64,000 bases of DNA. It comes from Saccharopolyspora oryzae. GTDB taxonomy: Bacteria; Actinomycetota; Actinomycetes; Mycobacteriales; Pseudonocardiaceae. Of the stretch, positions 53,170-61,110 are shown piece after piece. Each line of letters starts with the position of its first letter. The first letter of the stretch is position 1. The translations under genes were made by a program, and so were the position numbers. The DNA lies in NCBI RefSeq assembly GCF_027853915.1, contig NZ_JAQGLA010000036.1, forward strand, positions 1-64,000, given 5' to 3'. The notes beneath the pieces are model-generated. The model was not told the origin of the DNA. It worked only from the letters and a program-made list of their open reading frames with translations, and did no database searches.

Positions 53170-54033
53170 ATGAACCAGTCGGTCACCTTGATCGGTCTGG
53201 GGCCGATGGGGCAGGCGATGGTCAACGTCCTGCTGGAGGACGGGCACCCGGTGACGGTGTGGAACCGGACCGCGAGCCGTGCCGATGGCGTGGTCGCGCG
53301 CGGTGCCGTGCTCGCCGCGACCCCGGCGGAGGCGGTGGGTGCTAGCGATTTGGTGTTGCTGAGCCTGACCGATTACGCGGCGATGTACGACATCCTCGGC
53401 CCGGTCGAGGACCTGACCGGCAAGGTGGTCGTCAACCTCAGCTCGGACACCCCGGACCGGGCCCGCGAGGCGGCGACCTGGATCGAGCAGCGCGGCGGGC
53501 GGTTCCTCACCGGCGGCGTGCTGGCTTCCGCGGAGCTCGTCGGCGCAGAACCGGCCAAGGTGTTCTACAGCGGTCCGGCGGAACTCCTGGAAGCCCACGA
53601 GCAGACGTTGCGGCTGATCGGGAAACCCCACCACGTGGGCACCGACCCCGGGCTGGCGCAGCTCTACTACCTGGCGCACATCGACCTCTTCCTGGTCACC
53701 CTGGCGGCGTACCTGCACGCCACCGCGCTGGTCGGCTCGGCAGGGGTGTCCGCGCAGGAGTTCCTGCCCTGGGTGGTGGCGAACCTCGAGACGAATCCGC
53801 TGGTGCTGCCCGCTGCGGCCGCGCAGATCGACAGCGGCGAGCACCCCGGCGAGCTGGGCACCGCCCGGATGATGGGCGCCAGCGCCGACCACCTTCTGGA
53901 AGCCAGCCGCGCGGCGGGAATCGACGCTGAACTGCCCGGCGCGATCAAGGCGCACTACGACCGGGCAATCGCGTCCGGTCTGGGCGAGGGCAGCTGGACC
54001 GGCCTCATCGACGTGATCCGCAACGCGCGGTGA
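53170..54033 (+). CDS. Imine-reductase-like oxidoreductase 2
   Basis: The 287-residue paralogue shows LIGLGPMGQAMVNVLLEDGH, VTVWNRTASRADGVVARGA and FLTGGVLASAELVG with FYSGPAE. At the presumed catalytic position it has LYYLAHID, tyrosine instead of the aspartate of the first gene. GGAG lies six bases ahead of ATG 53170. It shares a 71-base tract of identical DNA with the third gene (53344-53414 and 54246-54316) and the same ribosome-site leader, which marks a recent duplication or gene conversion. Confidence 0.88.
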   Translation: MNQSVTLIGLGPMGQAMVNVLLEDGHPVTVWNRTASRADGVVARGAVLAATPAEAVGASDLVLLSLTDYAAMYDILGPVEDLTGKVVVNLSSDTPDRAREAATWIEQRGGRFLTGGVLASAELVGAEPAKVFYSGPAELLEAHEQTLRLIGKPHHVGTDPGLAQLYYLAHIDLFLVTLAAYLHATALVGSAGVSAQEFLPWVVANLETNPLVLPAAAAQIDSGEHPGELGTARMMGASADHLLEASRAAGIDAELPGAIKAHYDRAIASGLGEGSWTGLIDVIRNAR

Positions 54034-54071
54034 CGGCCCGCCGTTCGAACGAAATTCCCTTGGAGAACAAC

Positions 54072-54935
54072 ATGAATCAGCCAGTCACCCTGATCGGTCT
54101 CGGACCGATGGGGCAGGCGATGGTCAACTCCCTGCTCGATGCCGGACACCCGGTCACGGTGTGGAACCGGACTGCGAGCCGTGCCGATGCTGTGGTCGCG
54201 CGCGGTGCTGCTCGCGCCGAGACTCCCGCCGACGCCGTGCGGGCCAGCGATTTGGTGTTGCTGAGCCTGACCGATTACGCGGCGATGTACGACATCCTCG
54301 GCCCGGTCGAGGACCTCGGCGGCAAGGTGGTCGTCAACCTCAGCTCGGACAGCCCGGTGGTGACCCGCGAGGCGGCGAAGTGGGTCGAGCAGCGCGGTGC
54401 CCGGTTCCTGACCGGTGGTGTCATGGTGCCTGCGCCGATGGTCGGTACCGAGGCGTCCTACGTCTACTGCAGCGGGCCGAAGGACGTTTTCGACGCGCAC
54501 GAGAAGACGTTGGGGATCATCGGGAAACCGCACCACATGGGCGCGGATCCCGGTCTGGCGCAGCTGTTCTACCAGGCGAACCTGGACGTCTTCCTGACCT
54601 CGCTGTCGGCCTTCCTGCACGGGGCGGCGCTGCTCGGCTCGGCCGGGGTGCCTGCGAAGGACTTCGCACCGTGGGCGGCGGAGGTCTTCCAGCTCGTGGT
54701 CCACTTCCTGCCGGAATCCGCCGAGCAGGTCGACAACGACGACCATCCCGGTCACCTGAGCACGGCCACGATGATGGGCGCGACCGCCGACCACATCGTG
54801 GCGGCCAGCGGGGAGGCGGGCATCGACCTGGACCTGCCCCGCGCGATCAAGGCCCATTACGACCGCGCCATCGCGGCCGGCAAGGGCGGTGACAACTGGA
54901 CCCGTCTGATCGACGGCATCCGCAACCCCAGCTAG
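54072..54935 (+). CDS. Imine-reductase-like oxidoreductase 3
   Basis: This 287-residue paralogue of gene 2 has LIGLGPMGQAMVNSLLDAGH, VTVWNRTASRADAVVARGA and FLTGGVMVPAPMVGTEASYV. The presumed catalytic segment is LFYQANLD, again with tyrosine. The leader TTGGAGAACAACATGAA is the same as in front of gene 2. Divergence is concentrated in the second half, which forms the substrate pocket in this family, so the copies may have taken different substrates. A family I palindrome 11 bases past its stop probably terminates the operon. Confidence 0.88.
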   Translation: MNQPVTLIGLGPMGQAMVNSLLDAGHPVTVWNRTASRADAVVARGAARAETPADAVRASDLVLLSLTDYAAMYDILGPVEDLGGKVVVNLSSDSPVVTREAAKWVEQRGARFLTGGVMVPAPMVGTEASYVYCSGPKDVFDAHEKTLGIIGKPHHMGADPGLAQLFYQANLDVFLTSLSAFLHGAALLGSAGVPAKDFAPWAAEVFQLVVHFLPESAEQVDNDDHPGHLSTATMMGATADHIVAASGEAGIDLDLPRAIKAHYDRAIAAGKGGDNWTRLIDGIRNPS

Positions 54936-54945
54936 GTTCCCAGGA

Positions 54946-54989
54946 TCGTGAGTACTTTGGGGCGCTATAGCAACCCAAAGTACTCACGA
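54946..54989. repeat. Intergenic palindrome, family I, copy B
   Basis: A 44-bp element has perfect 16-base arms (TCGTGAGTACTTTGGG and its complement) around a centre containing the palindrome GCTATAGC. It is identical to copy C at 58473-58516, and 20-odd bases of right flank (ACCTCGCAA..CCGC) are shared as well. It lies between the convergent ends of the IRED operon and the acyltransferase gene. Confidence 0.9.
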
Positions 54990-55065
54990 CCCACCTCGCA
55001 ACCCGCACCGGCGCACTTGGTCGCTGCGTAGGGGGAGCGGAAGGTTTGCGTCCAGCGCAGGGGGA

Positions 55066-56343
55066 TCAGCTGAACACCGGCTGCAGCGGTGCGGATCGTT
55101 GCAGGCGCAGCGCTACCAGCAGCAGGAGCGCTCCGCACGTCGCCGAGACGGTGGTGAATCCGGCGGCGAGCACCGCGACGACGGCAGCGATGGCGATGAC
55201 CACACCTGCCGAGGCGCGTCCGGGAGTGCGAGGACCAGGGCTGATGGGGCCGCGCTCGAAACGGCCCGCCCAGGTGGTCAGCGGGACGAGGACCAGCGCG
55301 ATCCCGACCAGCCACAGGGGGCGGGTCAGCCACCACGAGGTGCCGAGCGGCTCCGGCCACGGGGATCCCAGCGCCAGCAGCCCGGCGGCGAGCAGCGCGA
55401 GTGCGGGCATGTGCCAGAGGTAGGCGGTCAGCGAATGCTTGCCGATCACGTCGACGGCGGCGCGCAACCGCGGTCGGCTCACGAGCACCGCGAGACGCGC
55501 GCTGACCAGCGACAACAGGCACACCTGGACGACGCCGAGCAGCACCAGGTTGATGGTCGGCGGGTTGAGGTTGGCCAGCATGTCGGCGGGATAGGGGCCG
55601 GCGGTGGTGCTGGTCAGCAGCAGCGCGAACGCGCCGAGCGCCATGCCCAGCAGCTGGCCGTGGGACCGGAACCGGAACCAGCCGTCGGCGTACCAGAACC
55701 CGATCTGCTGGACGGCCAGCCAGACGAAGGCGAGGTTGGCGAACCCGATCGCGGGCGAACCGGTGGTGATCGACAGCAGGTCGACACCGATCGCGGCCGA
55801 GACGAGCAGCGCCAGCGTCGCCCGCGGTGCTCGCTCGTGCAGCCGGGACAGCAGCGGCACCAGGGCGGAAGTTCCGAGGTAGACACCGATGAACCACATC
55901 GGTTGGCTCAGCCGGAAACCCAGCTGCGCCAACAGGTCCGGCGAAACACCTGCCGCGCTCGCCACCGCCAGCGCACCGGCGATCACGGCGAAGGCGACGA
56001 GAGCGGGCCGGGCGAGCCGGGTCAGGCGGACCCGGATGAAGTCGGCCGGTGCCGCACCAGCACTGCGCATCCGGCGCCACTGGGTGATGCCCGCGAACCC
56101 GCCGACGACGAAGAACAGCGGCATCACCTGGACGATCCAGGAAACCGGCGTGAACCACGGCTGGTTCTCCAGCGCATTCGTGATCTGAATTCCCGACGGG
56201 CCGATCTCGATGCCCGCCATCGTCGCGTGCAGGACGACGACCACCACCAGGCAACCGGCCCTGACCAGGTCGAGAACCCGGTCCCGGGACGCCCCTGGAG
56301 CGGCGGTCGGTGCCGGTGCAGAAAACGTGCGCGTAGCAGCCAC
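55066..56343 (-). CDS. Acyltransferase 3 family membrane protein
   Basis: The 425-residue protein has about ten membrane segments and the acyltransferase-3 start RDRVLDLVRAGCLVVVVVLH with the catalytic His following the charged RAG segment, then PLFFVVGGFAG and the late SLTAYLWHMPAL. Family members acetylate or otherwise acylate sugars, lipids or antibiotics at the membrane. GGGGAGAAG precedes GTG 56343. The gene lies downstream of a two-component system on the same strand; two palindromes before its start suggest direct control by that system. Confidence 0.88.
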   Translation of the reverse strand: MAATRTFSAPAPTAAPGASRDRVLDLVRAGCLVVVVVLHATMAGIEIGPSGIQITNALENQPWFTPVSWIVQVMPLFFVVGGFAGITQWRRMRSAGAAPADFIRVRLTRLARPALVAFAVIAGALAVASAAGVSPDLLAQLGFRLSQPMWFIGVYLGTSALVPLLSRLHERAPRATLALLVSAAIGVDLLSITTGSPAIGFANLAFVWLAVQQIGFWYADGWFRFRSHGQLLGMALGAFALLLTSTTAGPYPADMLANLNPPTINLVLLGVVQVCLLSLVSARLAVLVSRPRLRAAVDVIGKHSLTAYLWHMPALALLAAGLLALGSPWPEPLGTSWWLTRPLWLVGIALVLVPLTTWAGRFERGPISPGPRTPGRASAGVVIAIAAVVAVLAAGFTTVSATCGALLLLVALRLQRSAPLQPVFS

Positions 56344-56365
56344 TTTCGCTTCTCCCCAGTGAAGA

Positions 56366-56386
56366 AGTCCGGACGAATTCCGGACT
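56366..56386 (-). promoter_or_regulatory. Stem-loop in the acyltransferase leader
   Basis: AGTCCGGA (56366-56373) and TCCGGACT (56379-56386) are perfect complements around CGAAT, 23 bases before the acyltransferase start codon. It may fold in the mRNA leader or bind a regulator. Confidence 0.4.
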
Positions 56387-56443
56387 GGAGGAGCGTATGA
56401 ATCCAGCGACCCGCACCGCGTCCATCCGCGGAGCGCATTCGAA

Positions 56444-56463
56444 CCCCCTACCGCGGTAGGGGG
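56444..56463. promoter_or_regulatory. Perfect 20-bp palindrome, candidate operator of the two-component system
   Basis: CCCCCTACCGCGGTAGGGGG is a perfect 20-bp palindrome about 100 bases upstream of the acyltransferase start and 20 bases past the response-regulator stop. NarL/LuxR-type response regulators bind such dyads as dimers, so it is a good target site for the neighbouring regulator. Confidence 0.6.
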
Positions 56464-56482
56464 TGATCAATCCCGGGTACGG

Positions 56483-57157
56483 TCAGCTGCCGTTGGCCGA
56501 GACCAGGCCGCATTCGTAGGCGACGATGACGGCCTGCACCCGGTCGCGGATGTCCAGCTTGCCGATGATGCGGCTGACGTGGCTCTTCACGGTCTGCTCG
56601 GCGATGAACAGCGCGTCGGCGATCTCGCCGTTGGTGAGCCCCTGCGCGACGAGCACCAGCACCTCGCGCTCCCGTTCGGTGAGCGCGGCCAGGCGGGGTG
56701 CGGTGGCCGGGCGCGGCGGGGCGGAGCGGGCGAAGTGCTCGATCATCCGGCGCGTCACCGTCGGCGCCAGCAGCCCGTCACCCGCGGCGACCACCCGCAC
56801 GGCCGAGACGAGGTCGGCGGGAAGTGCGTCCTTGAGCAGGAATCCGCTGGCCCCGGCCCGGATCGCTTCGTAGACGTAGTCGTCGATGTCGAAGGTCGTC
56901 AGCATCAGCACGCGGGGCACGTGCTCGACGGCGGCGGGCGGGTTCACCAGCTGCCGGGTCGTGTCGATCCCGTTGAGCACCGGCATCCGCACGTCCATCA
57001 CGACGACGTCCGGGTGGCGGGCGTGCGAGATCTCGATCGCCCGGGCGCCGTTGTCCGCCTCGCCCACCACTTCCATGTCCGGCTGGGCGCCGAGCAGGGC
57101 GGCGAACCCGGCCCGCACCATCGCCTGGTCGTCGACGACGAGAACCTTGATGGTCAT
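56483..57157 (-). CDS. LuxR/NarL family response regulator
   Basis: The 224-residue protein has a receiver domain (VLVVDDQAMVRAGFAALLG, phospho-acceptor Asp in DVVVMDVRMPVLNGID, conserved Lys in FLLKDALPADLV) and a LuxR helix-turn-helix (LTEREREVLVLVAQGLTNGE, IADALFIAEQTVKSHVSRI). Its start overlaps the end of the kinase gene by four bases. Its likely target is the acyltransferase promoter just downstream, which holds a 20-bp palindrome. Confidence 0.93.
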   Translation of the reverse strand: MTIKVLVVDDQAMVRAGFAALLGAQPDMEVVGEADNGARAIEISHARHPDVVVMDVRMPVLNGIDTTRQLVNPPAAVEHVPRVLMLTTFDIDDYVYEAIRAGASGFLLKDALPADLVSAVRVVAAGDGLLAPTVTRRMIEHFARSAPPRPATAPRLAALTEREREVLVLVAQGLTNGEIADALFIAEQTVKSHVSRIIGKLDIRDRVQAVIVAYECGLVSANGS

Positions 57158-58401
57158 CGGACTTCCCGCTCCCGCGCATCGTCGCCCACGTGCAGTGGGA
57201 GAACCGCTCGTACTTCGTAGCCGCCGCCGTCGAGCTGTCCGAAGTGGACGCTGCCGCCGACGACCGAGGCCCGCTCCTGCATGCCGACGAGGCCGTGCCC
57301 ACCGCCCGGCACCGGCGACACCACCCGTTCCGGAGCGCCGTTGCGCACGACGATCGTCAGCTCACCGCCGGAGCGGGTGAACTGCACTTCGGTGGGTGCA
57401 CCGGGGGCGTGCCTGGTCACGTTGCTCAACGCCTCCTGCACGATGCGGAACGCAGAGATACCGGCGATTTCGCTGCCCGCCCCGTCTTCCAGCAACTCCT
57501 CGCCGTGCGCAGTGACGTCCATCCCCGCGCGGCGAGCGCTGTCGATCAGCTCCGGAACGCGGGCCCAGCCCGGCTGCGGGAGGAGTTCGCCGCCGCTCCG
57601 GTCGTCCCGCAGAACCCCCAGCACGCTGCGCATCTCGCGCAACGCCTGCCGGGACGCCGCCGCCATCTCGTCGAACTCGGTGACGAGCGCCGGCTCGAGG
57701 TTCGGGTGCCGGTACTGCGCCGTGGTCGCCTGCACGCTGATGAGCGACATGCTGTGCGCGATCACGTCGTGCAGCTCGCGGGCGATCCGCGTCTTCTCCT
57801 CGGCGATCACGCGCTTGGCGTGCTCGTCGGAGGTGAGCCTGCGCTCCTGCACGAGCTGTGCGGAGATCTGCCGCCACTGCCGCACCACCAGCGCGATGCC
57901 GAGCGCGCCACCGGTGACCGCGCCGAACAGGAAGAGGTTCCCCACGACGGGAATCGCCGCCACGGCGTGCGGTACGAGCACGGCGGCCCCGTTCGCGGCC
58001 ACGGCACCACCGAACCAGCACTGCAGGCCGGTCTGCCATCCCCAGCGCACGCCGAGCGCGCTGATCAGCAGCGCTTGGCCGATCAGCGTCGTCACCGAGA
58101 CCGGCCAGATGGCCGCGGGATCGTCGCTGGCGGCCGCCAGCGCGAGCAGGAACAGGGCCGCGCAGGAGATGGCGATCGCGGCCAGCGGGCGGACGAACGC
58201 GATGCCGATCGATCCGACCTGGGCGGTGCTGAGCAGGAACGCCAGCACCACCGGCATCCCGAGCACCGCGGCGTTGACCGGGATGGCCACGGCCATCAGC
58301 GACAACGCGAGAACACCGAGTACGGCCGCGGCCCAGACGACGGGCTTCACCTGGGGGCGCGGCGGTCCGTCCGGATCGCCCCCGCGCTTGGACTTGGCCA
58401 T
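57154..58401 (-). CDS. Sensor histidine kinase (HisKA_3 family)
   Basis: The 415-residue kinase has five or six membrane segments in the first ~170 residues, a short linker, the phospho-acceptor helix IARELHDVIAHSMSLISVQA and a C-terminal ATPase domain with a G-box GGGHGLVGMQERASVVGGSV. There is no large extracellular domain, so it probably senses membrane state, as DesK- or LiaS-like kinases do. It is coupled to the response-regulator gene by ATGA. The signal is not known. Confidence 0.92.
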   Translation of the reverse strand: MAKSKRGGDPDGPPRPQVKPVVWAAAVLGVLALSLMAVAIPVNAAVLGMPVVLAFLLSTAQVGSIGIAFVRPLAAIAISCAALFLLALAAASDDPAAIWPVSVTTLIGQALLISALGVRWGWQTGLQCWFGGAVAANGAAVLVPHAVAAIPVVGNLFLFGAVTGGALGIALVVRQWRQISAQLVQERRLTSDEHAKRVIAEEKTRIARELHDVIAHSMSLISVQATTAQYRHPNLEPALVTEFDEMAAASRQALREMRSVLGVLRDDRSGGELLPQPGWARVPELIDSARRAGMDVTAHGEELLEDGAGSEIAGISAFRIVQEALSNVTRHAPGAPTEVQFTRSGGELTIVVRNGAPERVVSPVPGGGHGLVGMQERASVVGGSVHFGQLDGGGYEVRAVLPLHVGDDAREREVR

Positions 58402-58472
58402 CAGCAGAGGTTCAACTCCACAGCTCGCAGAGATCTCCGACGAGCCTACTCGCCGCGGCCGGTGCCCAGGGG

Positions 58473-58516
58473 TCGTGAGTACTTTGGGGCGCTATAGCAA
58501 CCCAAAGTACTCACGA
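58473..58516. repeat. Intergenic palindrome, family I, copy C
   Basis: The 44 bases are identical to copy B (54946-54989). The minus-strand PIMT-like gene runs into it: the last codons read R-E-Y-F-G-L-L and the stop TAG (58492-58494) is the CTA of the central GCTATAGC. The element then continues as the stem that could terminate transcription. Confidence 0.9.
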
Positions 58517-59160
58517 CCACCTCGCAAGCCGCGCTGCTGGTCGCGACTCCGCATGGGCACGAACCGGGCCAGCACGAGCACGTCGATGCGCCGAAGTCCC
58601 GATCCCGCGCGCTCGAACAGCACCACCTGCTCATCGCCGCCCGGACCGATGGGCTGCACCAGGCGCCCGCCCGGACGCAGCTGCTCGACCAGCGCCGCGG
58701 GCACTTCCAGCGCGGCAGCCGAGACCAGGACCGCGTCGTAAGGAGCCCGCTCCGGAACTCCTCGGCTGCCGTCGCCGACGACCAGTTCGACGTTGCCGAC
58801 GCCTTCAGCATCCAGCACCCGCCCGGCCAGCTCGGACAGATCCGCCCACCACTCGATGCTGACCACATCACCGGCCAGCGCCGCGAGCAGCGCGGTCTGG
58901 AACCCCGCGCCGGTGCCGACCTCCAGAACGTGCTCGTCGCCGACGAGGGCGAGACCTTCCAGCATCAGCGCCGACAGCGAAGGTTGCGTGGTGACCTGGC
59001 CATGACCGATCCACAGGGGCGCGTCGTCGTAGACGGCGCGGCGGTCTTCCAGCGGTGCGAAGGCCTCGCGCGGCGTTGCGCGCAGCGCGGTGAGCACGCG
59101 CTCGTCGCTGACGCCCGCGCGTCGAGCCGCGCGAACGAGATCCTCGGGCCCGGAATGCAT
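58492..59160 (-). CDS. Protein-L-isoaspartate O-methyltransferase-like protein
   Basis: The 222-residue protein is of PIMT type: LRATPREAFAPLEDR, GQVTTQPSLSALMLE, and the SAM-binding VLEVGTGAGFQTALLAAL. PIMT methylates isoaspartyl residues in damaged proteins; in actinobacteria similar enzymes also modify peptide natural products. ATG 59160 has GGGAGC upstream; an in-frame ATG at 59259 would run through the terminator of proX. The last residues REYFGLL and the stop are supplied by the family I palindrome, so the original C terminus was probably changed when the repeat arrived. Confidence 0.8.
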   Translation of the reverse strand: MHSGPEDLVRAARRAGVSDERVLTALRATPREAFAPLEDRRAVYDDAPLWIGHGQVTTQPSLSALMLEGLALVGDEHVLEVGTGAGFQTALLAALAGDVVSIEWWADLSELAGRVLDAEGVGNVELVVGDGSRGVPERAPYDAVLVSAAALEVPAALVEQLRPGGRLVQPIGPGGDEQVVLFERAGSGLRRIDVLVLARFVPMRSRDQQRGLRGGREYFGLL

Positions 59161-59233
59161 CGCCTTGCTCCCACCTGCATCTTCAACCGCCGGCCCCGCG
59201 GTGACAAGCAGATCGATTCCTGCTCGAGGCAGC

Positions 59234-59266
59234 GAAAAGGGCCGGTGGGGCGTGCCCACCGGCCCT
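59234..59266 (-). terminator. Rho-independent terminator of proVWX
   Basis: On the minus strand AGGGCCGGTGGG and its complement form a perfect 12-base stem with loop CACGC (59238-59266), followed by TTTTC. It begins 14 bases past the proX stop. Confidence 0.75.
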
Positions 59267-59279
59267 CCTCAGCCGTTGA

Positions 59280-60176
59280 TCACTTGCCGGCGAAGGAGTT
59301 GATCACATCGGGGTGCGCGTCGGCCCACTTCTTGGCGGCCGCCTGCTCCTGGCCCTTCGGCGCGCTGTTGATCTCGTTCTCCAGCGAGGACAGCTGGTCG
59401 TCGGTCAGCTTGAACTTCTTGACCATCTCGGTGACCTCGGGGAAGTCCTTGCTGAAGTTGGCGCGGCCGATCGCGTGCAGCTCTTCGGCCTTGCCCATCG
59501 CGCCCTTCGGGTCCGTCAGGTCCTTCAGGGGGTAGCGGGCGTAGGCCCAGTGCGGGTGCCAGAGGGTCACCACGATCGGCTTCTGCTCCTGGACCGCCTT
59601 GTCCAGCGACGCCAGCATCGCCGTGGTCGAGGAGGTCTGCAGCTGGTACTCACCGCCCAGGCCGTAGGCCGGGATCATGGCCTTCGTGGTGCGGGTCAGC
59701 CCGGCGCCCGGGTCGATTCCGGTGATCACACCGCCGAACTGGGGGCCCTTGCCCTTGAGGTCCTCGATCGAGTTGACGTCGGTCATGTACTTCGGCACCG
59801 CGATGTTGAGAGTGCCCTGGTCGTACCAAACGCCGAGGTCCTCGAGCTTGGGGCCGTACTGCTTCCAGTAGTCGGCGTGGGTCTGCGGCAGCCAGCCGTC
59901 GAGGAAGAGGTCCGGGTTGCCCTGGGCGAGCCCGGCGTAGATCGGACCGACCTCCAGCTCGGTCGTGTTGACCGTGTAGCCCTTGCGCTCCAGCAGCTCC
60001 TTGTAGAGGTAGGTGACGGCGATGTCCTCGTCCCAGGCGATGTAACCGATGTTGATGGACTTGGCCTCTTGCCCGGTCTGCGATCCGCGACCACCGCACC
60101 CGGCGGCGACCATGACCAGTGCGGCCAGCGCGGCGATGAGCGCGCAGAGTCTCCGTGATCTTCTGCTGGACAACAT
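59280..60176 (-). CDS. proX: Glycine betaine/proline ABC transporter substrate-binding lipoprotein
   Basis: The 298-residue lipoprotein has a signal peptide ending in a lipobox (LVMVAAGCGG, Cys at residue ~27) and the OpuAC fold: INIGYIAWDEDIAVTYLYKE, LFLDGWLPQTHADYWKQYG, GIDPGAGLTRTTKAMIPAYG and VVTLWHPHWAYARYPLKDL. The tryptophans in these segments form the aromatic cage for the quaternary amine. AAAGGCAGG precedes ATG 60176. It is the last gene of proV-proW-proX and serves osmoprotectant uptake. A strong terminator follows. Confidence 0.92.
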   Translation of the reverse strand: MLSSRRSRRLCALIAALAALVMVAAGCGGRGSQTGQEAKSINIGYIAWDEDIAVTYLYKELLERKGYTVNTTELEVGPIYAGLAQGNPDLFLDGWLPQTHADYWKQYGPKLEDLGVWYDQGTLNIAVPKYMTDVNSIEDLKGKGPQFGGVITGIDPGAGLTRTTKAMIPAYGLGGEYQLQTSSTTAMLASLDKAVQEQKPIVVTLWHPHWAYARYPLKDLTDPKGAMGKAEELHAIGRANFSKDFPEVTEMVKKFKLTDDQLSSLENEINSAPKGQEQAAAKKWADAHPDVINSFAGK

Positions 60177-60213
60177 ACGTACCTGCCTTTCTGCGACGGC
60201 TGCCGATCCGGGC

Positions 60214-61110
60214 TCATCCGGTCTTCGCCGCTTTGCGCTCCGCACGCGCCACTGGCGAGCGGTCCGAGAGCACGGCGGTGATCCGGTCCAGGTAGACCGC
60301 CAGGATCACCACCGAGAGTCCGGCTTCGAAACCTTGGGACAGCTGGACGCGGGTGACGGCTTCGTAGATGTTCGACCCCAGTCCGGGGGCGCCGACCATG
60401 CCGGCGATGACCACCATCGACAGGGCCAGCATGATCACCTGGTTGACGCCGGCCATGATCGACGGCATGGCCAGCGGCAGCTGGATGCCGGTGAGGATCT
60501 TGCGGCTCGGCGAGCCGAACGCCTCGCCGGCCTCGACCACCTCGTGGTCCACCTGCCGGATGCCCAGTTCGGTGAGCCGCACGCCCGGCGGCAGCGAGAA
60601 GATGACGGTGGCCACCACGCCCGGCACCTCACCGATGTTGAAGAACACGATGACCGGGACCAGGTAGACGAACGCGGGCATGGTCTGCATCAGGTCCAGC
60701 ACCGGCCGCAGGAGAGCGCTCGCCTTGCTGTTGCGCGCCATCAGCACACCCAGCGGGATGCCGATCGCGATCGAGATGACGGTGGCAACCAGCACCAGCG
60801 ACAGGGTCTGCATCGCCGGCTGGAACTCCTGCATGCTGGCCACCAGCCCGAAGCCGATCAGGCCGAACAGGCCGAACCGCCAGCTGCGCAGCCACCAGCC
60901 GAGGCCGGCGAACAGCAGCACCATGACCAGCGCGGGCAGGAAGTTCAGCGCGAACGACAACCCGCTGACCGCCGAGCGCAGCACCAGGTCGATGAAGTTG
61001 AACAGCGGTCCGACGTTGTTGTTCAGCCAGTCGACGACGGCTTCGAACCAGTCGCCGACCGGGATGCGCGGGAGTTCGTACTGGGTCGGGAAGGGGAGTG
61101 CTTCACGCAT
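60214..61110 (-). CDS. proW: Glycine betaine/proline ABC transporter permease
   Basis: The 298-residue integral membrane protein has the ProW/OpuAB features: an N-terminal amphipathic part before the first helix (PVGDWFEAVVDWLNNNVGP), PLGVLMARNSKAS, MQTMPAFVYLVPVIVFFNIG and the coupling loop EAFGSPSRKILTGIQLPLAM. ATG 61110 overlaps proV by eight bases and has AGGAGG just before it. It forms the channel for betaine with the ATPase ProV. Confidence 0.93.
   Translation of the reverse strand: MREALPFPTQYELPRIPVGDWFEAVVDWLNNNVGPLFNFIDLVLRSAVSGLSFALNFLPALVMVLLFAGLGWWLRSWRFGLFGLIGFGLVASMQEFQPAMQTLSLVLVATVISIAIGIPLGVLMARNSKASALLRPVLDLMQTMPAFVYLVPVIVFFNIGEVPGVVATVIFSLPPGVRLTELGIRQVDHEVVEAGEAFGSPSRKILTGIQLPLAMPSIMAGVNQVIMLALSMVVIAGMVGAPGLGSNIYEAVTRVQLSQGFEAGLSVVILAVYLDRITAVLSDRSPVARAERKAAKTG

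Noticed and set aside
54965-56470. 501-codon minus-strand frame ending in the same REYFGLL as the PIMT-like gene
   Set aside because: It is a shifted frame across the acyltransferase gene; it ends alike only because both run into copies of the same palindrome.
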